From positions 1-19,855 of the forward strand of contig WAQC01000135.1 of assembly GCA_015520425.1 (NCBI GenBank): DNA of 19,855 nucleotides, in the 5' to 3' direction. Both the position numbers and the translations under genes were made by a program. Each line of letters opens with the position of its first letter. The stretch's first letter is position 1. This document shows, piece by piece, positions 7,633 through 13,977 of the stretch. The notes below the pieces were generated by a model. It was not told where the DNA came from, did not search any database, and saw only the letters and a program-made list of their open reading frames with translations. This DNA comes from Candidatus Pelearchaeum sp. GTDB taxonomy: Archaea; Thermoproteota; Nitrososphaeria_A; Caldarchaeales; Caldarchaeaceae.

Positions 7633-7640
7633 GGAGGTGG
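7633..7640 (+). promoter_or_regulatory. Shine-Dalgarno sequence fixing the TTG start of copA
   Basis: GGAGGTGG ends 6 bases before the TTG at 7647. Such a strong ribosome binding site at ideal spacing supports the unusual TTG as the true start. It also shows that copA is translated from a message with a leader, unlike many genes here. Confidence 0.7.
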
Positions 7641-7646
7641 TGATAA

Positions 7647-10184
7647 TTGGCTCAACACCGTAAGGTTGTTCTTCAGATTGGTGGTATGCACTGCGCCTCG
7701 TGCGCTCAGAGCGTAGAGAGTATGCTCATGAGCCTAGACGGCGTGCATAGCGTGAGCGTTAATTTCGCCGCTTCGCGTGCGTCGGTTGAGTATGACCCAA
7801 CGCGCGTAAGCTTGTCTGATATGGAGAAGGCCATCAACGACATAGGGTATAGGGTTCTCAAAGACCAGATAACGCTGAGCATACGCGGTATGCACTGCGC
7901 TTCATGTGTTCAGAAGGTTGAGAACGCTCTGAAGGAGGTTGAGGGCGTTGTAGATGTCTCGGTTAATCTCATGACGGGGAAGGCTGTTGTAAACGCTCTC
8001 CCCGACACCAGTAAGCAGGCGCTCATCAAGGCGGTTAAGAGCATAGGCTACGAGGCCAGCGAGGAGGTATCCGCAGAGACAGCGGCGGAGCGCGAGAAGC
8101 AGGAGAGGCAACGCGAGATACGCAACCAGATGATTAACCTGGCAATAGCCACGCCTATAGCGGCGCTGGTAGTTTTAGGCGAGTTCAGGAAATACATCGT
8201 CCAATACATACCGCTGCCAGAGTTCCTGGAGAACCCGCTTCTCCTCTTCATACTGACGACGATAGCCGTCGCTGGGCCAGCGAGGCAGTTCTTCATCAGG
8301 TCTGCCCGCAGCCTCATGCACGGAGCGGCTGACATGAACCTGCTCTACGCTGTCGGGATAGGCGCTGCGTACATCTTCAGCTCTGTTCATGCGTTCTACC
8401 CACTAGCCCCAGGCTTCCCAACATGGTTCAAGGCAGCAGCACTTCTTGTGGCGTTCATCGTGCTGGGCAGGCTTATGGAGACACTGGCACGCGGAAGAAC
8501 ATCCGAAGCCGTCAGAAGGCTGATGGAGCTAAAGCCACAGACAGCACGCGTAATAAGAGACGGCCAGGAGATAGAGATACCAGCAGACGAGGTCCAGATA
8601 GGCGACACAGTCCTCGTGAGACCTGGGGAGAAAATCCCAGTGGATGGTGTGGTGATAGAAGGCTACTCATCGGTTGACCAGTCCATGATTACTGGTGAGA
8701 GTATTCCTGTTGATAAGAAGGTTGGGGATGAGGTTATAGGCGCTACGGTGAATAAGACGGGCTTCCTGAAGGTTAGGGCTACGAAGGTTGGGAAGGACAC
8801 CGCGCTGGCGCAGATAGTCAAGCTGGTGGAGCAGGCTCAGCAGACGAAGCTCCCTATACAGAGGCTAGCAGACTGGGTTGCTGGCCACTTCGTAACAGCC
8901 TCGCTCATAATCTCCATGCTGGCATTCGCCTTCTGGTTCTTCGCAGGCTACCAGCTCTACTTCATACCACGCGGCGGCGAGATGTGGGCTGGCTTCTGGA
9001 GAATCGTAGCCCCAGACGTAACCGCTGGAATCTTCGCCCTCATAATAGCAATCTCAATACTCGTCATAGCCTGTCCCTGCGCAGTAGGAATAGCCACGCC
9101 AGCGGCCGTGATGGTCGGGACAGGCAAAGCGGCGGAGAACGGGATACTCATACGCGACGGCGCAGCGCTGGAGATATGCCACAAGCTGGACGTGATTATC
9201 TTTGACAAGACTGGGACACTAACGCGCGGCGAGCCCTCTGTAACCGACTTGGTGTTGCAGAAGCCCGCTATCAAGATGCTGGCCAACCCGCGGCCGATTG
9301 AGGACGAGCGCGACCTACTGCTCATAGCAGCGATAGCCGAGACACGCTCAGAGCACCCGCTGGCGCAAGCCATAGTGCGCCGCGCTAAGGAGCTTGGGCT
9401 TGAGATACCAGAGCCAGAGGACTTTGAGGCAATCCCAGGTCATGGCGTGCGCGCAACCTATGGCGGGAAGACGATACTCCTAGGAAATAGGAAGCTGATG
9501 GAGAGGTATAACGTGGATGTGGCGGAGCTGGAGGAGAAGATACGCGAGCTGGAGGATGAGGGTAAGACGGTCATGATAGTAGCCTATGACGGCGCTGCTC
9601 TCGGTCTTGTGGCTGTTGCGGACACGCTGAAGGAGAACTCGGCGGAGGCTGTGAAAGCACTTCAGCGCATGGGCGTGGAGGTGGCCATGCTGACGGGAGA
9701 CAACGCGAGAACAGCGCGGGCAATAGCGAGACAGCTAGGGATAACGCGCGTCCTGGCCGAGGTTCTGCCAGGCGAGAAGGCCGAGGAGGTGAAGAAGCTC
9801 CAGCAAGAAGGCAAGAAGGTCGGCTTCGTGGGAGACGGGATAAACGACGCCCCAGCGCTCACGCAGGCAGATGTTGGAATAGCCCTGGGAAGCGGCACTG
9901 ATATAGCGATGGAGGCAGGCAAGATAGTCTTGGTGAAAGACGACCTCCGCGACGTCGTTAATGCGATACACCTGAGCAAGAAGACGATGCAGAAGATTAA
10001 GCAGAACCTCCTATGGGCGTTCGGCTACAACGCGGCAGCAATACCGATAGCGGCTGGTGCGCTCTACCCAGCGACTGGCTTCATAGTGAGCCCAGAGCTG
10101 GCTGCGCTACTAATGGCTCTGAGCAGCGTATCAGTTACCCTCAACAGCCTAACGCTTGGGAGGGTTAAGCGTAAGATGGGGTGA
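7647..10184 (+). CDS. copA: Copper-exporting P1B-type ATPase CopA with two N-terminal metal-binding domains
   Basis: This 845-residue heavy-metal P-type ATPase pumps copper(I) out of the cytoplasm using ATP. Two heavy-metal-associated domains begin the protein, each with GMHCASC (C16/C19 and C84/C87). Eight membrane helices are expected; the transport motif CPC is at 476-478 within the sixth. The actuator motif TGES is at 349-352, the phosphorylated aspartate D520 in DKTGTLT, the nucleotide-binding SEHP with H570 and P571, and GDGINDAPAL from 729. CPC with YN and a late MxxSS-like motif (MALSSVSVT) indicates copper(I), possibly also silver. The length is typical of a two-domain CopA. It is followed 7 bases later by a small membrane protein and then by the TRASH regulator. 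Confidence 0.96.
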   Translation: MAQHRKVVLQIGGMHCASCAQSVESMLMSLDGVHSVSVNFAASRASVEYDPTRVSLSDMEKAINDIGYRVLKDQITLSIRGMHCASCVQKVENALKEVEGVVDVSVNLMTGKAVVNALPDTSKQALIKAVKSIGYEASEEVSAETAAEREKQERQREIRNQMINLAIATPIAALVVLGEFRKYIVQYIPLPEFLENPLLLFILTTIAVAGPARQFFIRSARSLMHGAADMNLLYAVGIGAAYIFSSVHAFYPLAPGFPTWFKAAALLVAFIVLGRLMETLARGRTSEAVRRLMELKPQTARVIRDGQEIEIPADEVQIGDTVLVRPGEKIPVDGVVIEGYSSVDQSMITGESIPVDKKVGDEVIGATVNKTGFLKVRATKVGKDTALAQIVKLVEQAQQTKLPIQRLADWVAGHFVTASLIISMLAFAFWFFAGYQLYFIPRGGEMWAGFWRIVAPDVTAGIFALIIAISILVIACPCAVGIATPAAVMVGTGKAAENGILIRDGAALEICHKLDVIIFDKTGTLTRGEPSVTDLVLQKPAIKMLANPRPIEDERDLLLIAAIAETRSEHPLAQAIVRRAKELGLEIPEPEDFEAIPGHGVRATYGGKTILLGNRKLMERYNVDVAELEEKIRELEDEGKTVMIVAYDGAALGLVAVADTLKENSAEAVKALQRMGVEVAMLTGDNARTARAIARQLGITRVLAEVLPGEKAEEVKKLQQEGKKVGFVGDGINDAPALTQADVGIALGSGTDIAMEAGKIVLVKDDLRDVVNAIHLSKKTMQKIKQNLLWAFGYNAAAIPIAAGALYPATGFIVSPELAALLMALSSVSVTLNSLTLGRVKRKMG

Positions 10185-10191
10185 GAAAAGG

Positions 10192-10401
10192 ATGGCGAGG
10201 ACATACCGCACACTAGTCATGCTCGGCTCATGCCTAGCCTCTGCTATAGCGATAACAGCCCTGTTCATAGCGGCGGCCACGCTAATCGGAGCATACACCT
10301 GGACAGACATAGCGATAGGCTCAATATGGTTCTTCACAATCTCCTTCATCGTCTCGCTACCCCTCCTACTGCCGCGCCTCAAGCGCAGGCTGGGCGGCTA
10401 G
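10192..10401 (+). CDS. Small two-helix membrane protein in the copper operon
   Basis: This 70-residue protein starts with ATG 10192, preceded by GAGAAAAGG. It has two hydrophobic segments (about residues 8-32 and 41-62), an acid/tryptophan turn YTWTD between them and a basic end (RLKRRLGG), giving both termini a probable cytoplasmic location. It has no cysteine-rich metal motif apart from a single cysteine in the first helix. It lies 7 bases after copA and 22 before the regulator gene, so it is part of the operon. The function is unknown; a small accessory subunit of the pump or an integral copper protein can be imagined but nothing in the sequence shows it. Confidence 0.72.
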   Translation: MARTYRTLVMLGSCLASAIAITALFIAAATLIGAYTWTDIAIGSIWFFTISFIVSLPLLLPRLKRRLGG

Positions 10402-10406
10402 ACAAG

Positions 10407-10414
10407 CTATATAC
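10407..10414 (+). promoter_or_regulatory. Possible internal TATA box for the TRASH regulator
   Basis: CTATATAC lies between the small membrane gene and the regulator. With normal spacing it would start transcription near 10436, just past the ATG at 10424 and just before an in-frame TTG at 10442. It may give the regulator its own promoter within the operon. Confidence 0.35.
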
Positions 10415-10423
10415 GAGATAGCC

Positions 10424-11044
10424 ATGAATCAAATAGGCGCCTTGGAGCTGGACCAGATAGATTACCGAATCCTCGCCATCCTCCAAGAGGATGGTAGGAT
10501 TTCCCTCAGCAAGCTTGCGCGTAAGGCTAGGATTAGCGTACCAACAGCAAGGCAGAGGATTAACAGGCTCGTGAAGGAGGGCGTGATACAGCGCTTCACA
10601 ATACTCCTAGACCCCAAACGCATAACTGGCTACGACATCTTCATCGGGATAAGCGCCAAGCCAGCAGACTTGGCGGCGATTGCAGAGAAGCTGAAGAACA
10701 CCGAGGAGGTTCTGGGCGTCTACCGCACAGTAGGCGAGCACGACCTCCTGGTGAGGCTCTCAGTCCAGAGCTACGCCGAGCTGGATGACTTCATAGCCAA
10801 GAGGCTCTCAACCCTAAACGGGATACAGGGAATAAGGACAAACATCGTCGTCGGCGTGCTCAAAGACGAGCCTGGGCCTAGGCTGAAGCCAGGCGCGGGG
10901 ATAAGGGTCTTCTGCGTGGTCTGCGGCAAGGAGATTGAGGGACGCCCCATAAAGAGGACTATAGAGGAACGGGAATACTACCTATGCTGCAACTCGTGCG
11001 CGGCTCTCTTTGACCAGAAGGCAGCGCTGGGATACGCTCCCTAG
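10424..11044 (+). CDS. Lrp/AsnC-family transcription regulator with C-terminal TRASH metal-sensing domain
   Basis: This 206-residue regulator has three parts: an N-terminal winged helix (about residues 8-60; ISLSKLARKARISVPTARQR is the helix-turn-helix), an Lrp-type RAM ligand or oligomerisation domain (about 68-145), and a TRASH domain (about 160-205) with CVVC (C164, C167) and LCCNSC (C188, C189, C192). TRASH domains sense copper or other metals; Sulfolobus CopT/CopR is the characterised archaeal parallel and controls copA. Being last in the copA operon it probably regulates it. The start is uncertain: ATG 10424 is given, but a TATA-like CTATATAC (10407-10414) and the usual family N-terminus favour TTG 10442 (MELDQIDYRIL) for a separate leaderless transcript. 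Its stop lies 2 bases from the end of the next, convergent gene. Confidence 0.9.
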   Translation: MNQIGALELDQIDYRILAILQEDGRISLSKLARKARISVPTARQRINRLVKEGVIQRFTILLDPKRITGYDIFIGISAKPADLAAIAEKLKNTEEVLGVYRTVGEHDLLVRLSVQSYAELDDFIAKRLSTLNGIQGIRTNIVVGVLKDEPGPRLKPGAGIRVFCVVCGKEIEGRPIKRTIEEREYYLCCNSCAALFDQKAALGYAP

Positions 11045-11046
11045 GC

Positions 11047-11682
11047 CTATCCTTTTGGGAAGTTCTCGCGTAGGTATAGCCTAACGAGGTACGCTGTTAG
11101 CGCAAGCCCTACGACGCCAGCGCCTATCAGGAACTCGCGCGGGAACGCCAGCGAGGGTGTTAGGAAGAGGGCAAGGGCAACCCAGAGGAAGGGTGAGATT
11201 AGGAAGAAGATTGCGACTAAGAGCTTGTCCAGGAGGCGGCGGTCAGCCAGCAGGCGCGCCACCGCAGCCTGCCAGCCATCCATAAGCTCCAGCTCGCTAA
11301 GCAGGTCAGGCGAAATCCTGTAAAACACCTTCCCAATATCTTGGAAGAGCTCTGGGTCGGCCGCGGCGTATGTGTCGCGCTTAATCCACGCGACCTGCTC
11401 ACCATCCTTATTCACCAAGAATACATCATCACCAGAGACCTTCATCGTAAGCCCCCGCCTCTTCGCGAACTTCTCCACGAGGCGCAGGGTCTCCTTGTTA
11501 ATATCCAGCTTAAGGTCCTTCGTGGCCATCCCCAGCATAGGCGGGTTTGAGGGAATGTAGCGGTTAACCACGAAAGCGCCATCCCTAAACTCTGGAAGCT
11601 TCTCCTGAATAACCACATCCTCAACTCCTTTCTTCTTCTGCTCCTGTATGTGGTTCAGAGCCTTTCGGAAAGCCTCAGACAT
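11047..11682 (-). CDS. Hypothetical protein with C-terminal pair of membrane helices
   Basis: This 211-residue protein, read on the minus strand from an ATG, has a soluble N-terminal part of about 150 residues (DGAFVVNRYIPSNPPMLGM; a segment VSGDDVFLVNKDGEQVAW) followed by two strong membrane helices (KLLVAIFFLISPFLWVALAL and FLIGAGVVGLALTAYLVRLY) and a short basic tail. I do not recognise the family. A PIN, kinase or peptidase motif is not visible. It converges on the copper regulator with a 2-base gap. Its promoter is probably the AT-rich palindrome about 36 bases upstream. The protein-like composition and normal codon use make it a real gene. Confidence 0.7.
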   Translation of the reverse strand: MSEAFRKALNHIQEQKKKGVEDVVIQEKLPEFRDGAFVVNRYIPSNPPMLGMATKDLKLDINKETLRLVEKFAKRRGLTMKVSGDDVFLVNKDGEQVAWIKRDTYAAADPELFQDIGKVFYRISPDLLSELELMDGWQAAVARLLADRRLLDKLLVAIFFLISPFLWVALALFLTPSLAFPREFLIGAGVVGLALTAYLVRLYLRENFPKG

Positions 11683-11717
11683 ACAGTCCTCGCCCTCTTC
11701 AAGCTGTGAAAGCAGAA

Positions 11718-11729
11718 TTTATGCATAAA
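11718..11729. promoter_or_regulatory. Palindromic TATA-like element upstream of the hypothetical membrane gene
   Basis: TTTATGCATAAA is a perfect 12-base palindrome about 36-47 bases before the minus-strand ATG at 11682. Its AT-rich halves could serve as the TATA box, with initiation close to 11697. Its symmetry could equally be a binding site for a dimeric regulator. Confidence 0.35.
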
Positions 11730-11759
11730 GCCTCAACTTTACGGGAGGGAAGGGTCTAG

Positions 11760-11774
11760 AATAGCTCCGCTATT
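11760..11774 (-). terminator. Hairpin downstream of the SmAP3 gene, possible terminator
   Basis: AATAGC-TCC-GCTATT is a perfect 6-base-pair stem with a 3-base loop, 34 bases beyond the stop of the minus-strand Sm-like gene. It is not followed by a long T run, so termination by this element is uncertain; it may instead be an mRNA 3' end stabiliser. Confidence 0.3.
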
Positions 11775-11807
11775 ACCACGCGCGTATGACGGCTGTGAAG
11801 CCAGTCT

Positions 11808-12239
11808 TCAGCCCTTCTTCGCTTCCTCCTCCTTCATAAACTCCTCATAAACCCGCTTAACCTTCTCAGCCGCAGGCCCCTCACCAACCACGCCGCTCCG
11901 CGTAACACGTATCCTATCCATCACGAGGATTGTATCGCTCTCCCTGAGGTATGTAACTAGGTTTGGGAAGAGCCTGTTAAGACGCTCAACGAGCTTCATC
12001 ATGTCTGGGCCTGCCTCTAGTAGCTCTATCCTTGATATGCTCTGGCCGTTGATGAAGACCTTTGGAAGGCTCCCGCCCTTCTCATCCCTAGCGTCGGAGA
12101 GCCACACGCTATAATCGCTTGGGTTGTAAGCCAACAAGCGTCCCTCGTAAGTTCCATGACTGGTCGCCACCTTGACAGTTTTGTCAAGGAGCGCCGAGAA
12201 CTCATCCGAGAAACGCTTACTGACTATGGCGCTACTCAT
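11808..12239 (-). CDS. Archaeal Sm-like protein with C-terminal domain (SmAP3 type)
   Basis: This 143-residue protein starts with an Sm fold: LLDKTVKVATSHGTYEGRLL resembles the Sm1 motif (residues about 17-40) and VFINGQSISRIELL the Sm2 motif (about 61-74). About 65 further residues follow, so it is twice the size of ordinary archaeal Sm proteins and matches SmAP3, known from Pyrobaculum as a ring with an extra C-terminal domain. Sm-like proteins form oligomeric rings that bind U-rich RNA; the role of the SmAP3 tail is unresolved. The C-terminus is highly charged (FMKEEEAKKG). A TATA-like ATCATAAAAG (minus strand, about 12277-12286) and a purine-rich GAGGGAGGG right before the ATG are seen. 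Confidence 0.8.
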   Translation of the reverse strand: MSSAIVSKRFSDEFSALLDKTVKVATSHGTYEGRLLAYNPSDYSVWLSDARDEKGGSLPKVFINGQSISRIELLEAGPDMMKLVERLNRLFPNLVTYLRESDTILVMDRIRVTRSGVVGEGPAAEKVKRVYEEFMKEEEAKKG

Positions 12240-12290
12240 CCCTCCCTCATCTACCAGCCAGAAAGAGCATAGCTCCCTTTTATGATTGTC

Positions 12291-12519
12291 TTAAGAAGGC
12301 TTAAGCCAAGGAAAGCCTTTCTCAAGCAGCCTTACCAGGCTTCTGGCAACGGAGTGAGCGCCATCTGTTCTTATCTCCATCCTCATAACCACGTAGCCCG
12401 CCCACAAGCTCCTTCAAACGCGTTAGCCTATCCTCTTCATAGCCCAAGCATAGTCTTAAGCCTCTTCTTAGGAAGCTCTCCAGTAGCTGCATATAAGCGG
12501 TTATACCACGCTGCGCCAA
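12291..12519 (-). pseudogene. Possible frameshifted or decayed small gene in the 12240-12562 gap
   Basis: This 323-base gap lacks an intact convincing gene. On the minus strand one frame is open from TTG 12519 and reads AQRGITAYMQLLESFLRRGL, then EEDRLTRLKELVGG. Around 12390-12410 another frame takes over with protein-like content, from ATG 12386 MRMEIRTDGAHSVARSLVRL, then LEKGFPWLKPS, to a TAA at 12291-12293. Joined by a shift, they would give a protein of about 75 residues. Either a broken gene, two tiny overlapping genes or coincidence is possible. Its end lies right at the SmAP3 promoter. The rest of the gap holds the SmAP3 promoter on one side and the nucleoside hydrolase promoter on the other. 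Confidence 0.3.
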
Positions 12520-12536
12520 TAGACGAAATATTCATT

Positions 12537-12556
12537 ATCACAGTTGGGGCTGTGAT
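12537..12556. promoter_or_regulatory. Inverted repeat just upstream of the nucleoside hydrolase
   Basis: ATCACAG-TTGGGG-CTGTGAT is a perfect 7-base inverted repeat with a 6-base loop, ending 6 bases before the GTG start. A TATA-like AATATTCATTATC (about 12528-12539) overlaps it. It could be an operator covering the transcription start, or a hairpin in the mRNA leader. Confidence 0.35.
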
Positions 12557-12562
12557 GGTGGT

Positions 12563-13489
12563 GTGGCGTTGCTTAAGCTCATAATAGATACTGACACGGC
12601 AAGCGATGATGCGGTGGCTCTGCTCATGGCTCTGAGGAGCCGCGAGGCTAGGGTTGACGCGGTAACGGTGGTCGCTGGGAATGTGGAGTTTGAGCAGGAG
12701 GTTAGAAACGCTTTGTATGTTGTTGAGCGCTTCTCTAGGGGTAGGGTGCCCGTCTACCCTGGGTGCCGCCGCCCCCTGGTGAAGACATGGCGCTATGCCC
12801 ACGAGGTTCATGGACGCGACGGTATGGGTAATAGCCAGCTCCCCCAGCCATCTATACAGCCAGAGAACAAACACGCGGCGCAGGCGATAGTTGAGCTGGC
12901 CAACTCAAGCCCAGGAGAGTATACGCTAATAGCGCTAGGCCCGCTCACCAACATAGCGCTGGCCCTACGCCTAGACGAGGAACTGCCCAAGAAGATACGG
13001 CAGCTCTACATAATGGGCGGCTCGCCCACATGCTTGGGGAACGTAACGCCTACCGCCGAGTATAACTTCTGGGTTGACCCTGAGGCGGCGCATATCGTGT
13101 TGCAGTCTGGCTTTAAGCCCGTGATAGTGGGCTGGGATGTCGTTGTTAGGCATGGCGGCCTTTACGAGGAGGAGGTTAGCGCCGTCGGTGGATGGAAGAC
13201 CGAGGCCGCGGAGTTCTTCGCGAAGATAACGCGGCAGCTCCTCAGCTTCACAAAGACGCAGGGCTTCCCAGGAATCTACCTCCCAGACCCACTAACCATG
13301 GCAGCAGCCCTAAACCCAGAGATAATAACACGCAGGGAGGAGATGCTCATGGTTATAGACAGGTCGGACACCATAATGAGGGGCACATCAATAGTCATGA
13401 AGCACCGCGAGCCGAATACGATAATCTGCCGCGAGGCTAATTCTATCCTCTTCAAGCAGATGCTCTACGAGGCTCTGAGACAAGGATAA
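12563..13489 (+). CDS. Nucleoside hydrolase, inosine-uridine preferring family
   Basis: This 308-residue enzyme hydrolyses the N-glycosidic bond of nucleosides to give base and ribose, a salvage step. The calcium-binding signature of the family, DTDTASDDA, is at residues 9-17, where D9, D11, D15 and D16 coordinate the metal and the ribose. Later family blocks are EVHGRDGMGN, TLIALGPLTNIALAL, LYIMGG (about 150), and EYNFWVDPEAA, all typical of IunH/Rih proteins. The base preference cannot be read from sequence. The start is GTG 12563, preceded by a GGTGGTG-like ribosome binding site; TTG 12569 is an alternative. It is 26 bases upstream of the ACT-domain gene, in the same direction. Confidence 0.93.
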   Translation: MALLKLIIDTDTASDDAVALLMALRSREARVDAVTVVAGNVEFEQEVRNALYVVERFSRGRVPVYPGCRRPLVKTWRYAHEVHGRDGMGNSQLPQPSIQPENKHAAQAIVELANSSPGEYTLIALGPLTNIALALRLDEELPKKIRQLYIMGGSPTCLGNVTPTAEYNFWVDPEAAHIVLQSGFKPVIVGWDVVVRHGGLYEEEVSAVGGWKTEAAEFFAKITRQLLSFTKTQGFPGIYLPDPLTMAAALNPEIITRREEMLMVIDRSDTIMRGTSIVMKHREPNTIICREANSILFKQMLYEALRQG

Positions 13490-13515
13490 TATTATTTGAA
13501 GCTCCTCAAGGCTGT

Positions 13516-13902
13516 GTGGAGCTGCGCAGCTATCTTGGTGATGCCAGGGCTTACGTCTGGCGGGAGAGGTTCGCGGTAGTAAAATCTAGGAAGCCTCACC
13601 CAGAGGCGCTGGCCAACATAGTTGATAAGAGGGAGATAACAGTGGTGGTTGAGCAGTCCAGATACGATGAGGAGAGCGTCATAGAAGCAAGCCTAGGCTG
13701 GCGTGTCCTAACTTTTGACGCCGTAATCCCGTTTGAGACCATCGGCTTCCTAGCACGTGTCGCGGGGATGTTCGCCGAGAAGAGAATCCCCATACTCGTC
13801 TTCTCGTCCTACTCAACAGACCACATCCTCGTCAGGGAGGAGCACCTAGAAAGAGCCTTGGAGCTACTTAGGGAGCAGGGCGTAGCGGTTGAGGAGAGGT
13901 AG
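13516..13902 (+). CDS. ACT-domain protein (CASTOR/ACT_7-like amino-acid-binding)
   Basis: This 128-residue stand-alone protein has an N-terminal ACT-like half (about 1-60) and a clearer second ACT half with FETIGFLARVAGMFAEKRIP, then ILVFSSYSTDHILV and a helix EEHLERALELLREQG. It resembles the DUF-type ACT repeat proteins that bind amino acids and are related to the regulatory part of aspartate kinase. No catalytic domain is present. Its likely role is small-molecule sensing, ligand unknown. The start is GTG 13516; an AT-rich GGATAATATTATTTG about 20-30 bases upstream may give it its own leaderless promoter. TrpRS follows 75 bases downstream. Confidence 0.78.
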   Translation: MELRSYLGDARAYVWRERFAVVKSRKPHPEALANIVDKREITVVVEQSRYDEESVIEASLGWRVLTFDAVIPFETIGFLARVAGMFAEKRIPILVFSSYSTDHILVREEHLERALELLREQGVAVEER

Positions 13903-13960
13903 CCATAGTGTTTTAGAAACGTTTTTAAGAACCGCACACAGAGCCCGATGGCCAGAGGTA

Positions 13961-13969
13961 GGTGAGGGG
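13961..13969 (+). promoter_or_regulatory. Ribosome binding site for the TrpRS GTG start
   Basis: GGTGAGGGG lies 8 bases before GTG 13978. An in-frame stop (TGA at 13963-13965) means the GTG is the only start upstream of the conserved protein, so this site fixes it. An ATG at 13971 between them is out of frame. Confidence 0.6.
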
Positions 13970-13977
13970 CATGGCAG

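Noticed and set aside
8957..9373. Minus-strand open frame of 138 residues within copA
   Set aside because: It is antisense to the CPC and DKTGT region of copA, is serine/alanine-rich with no family resemblance, and has no promoter or ribosome binding site that I can see.
11790..11812. Hairpin GGCTGTGAAG...CTTCAGCC at the SmAP3 stop as a terminator
   Set aside because: The stem has a 2-base bulge, overlaps the coding end and lacks a T run; a nearby perfect hairpin at 11760-11774 is the better candidate.
12282..12584. Plus-strand open frame of 100 residues in the gap before the nucleoside hydrolase
   Set aside because: It runs through the promoter and inverted repeat and into the hydrolase gene in another frame; its sequence shows no protein-like blocks.
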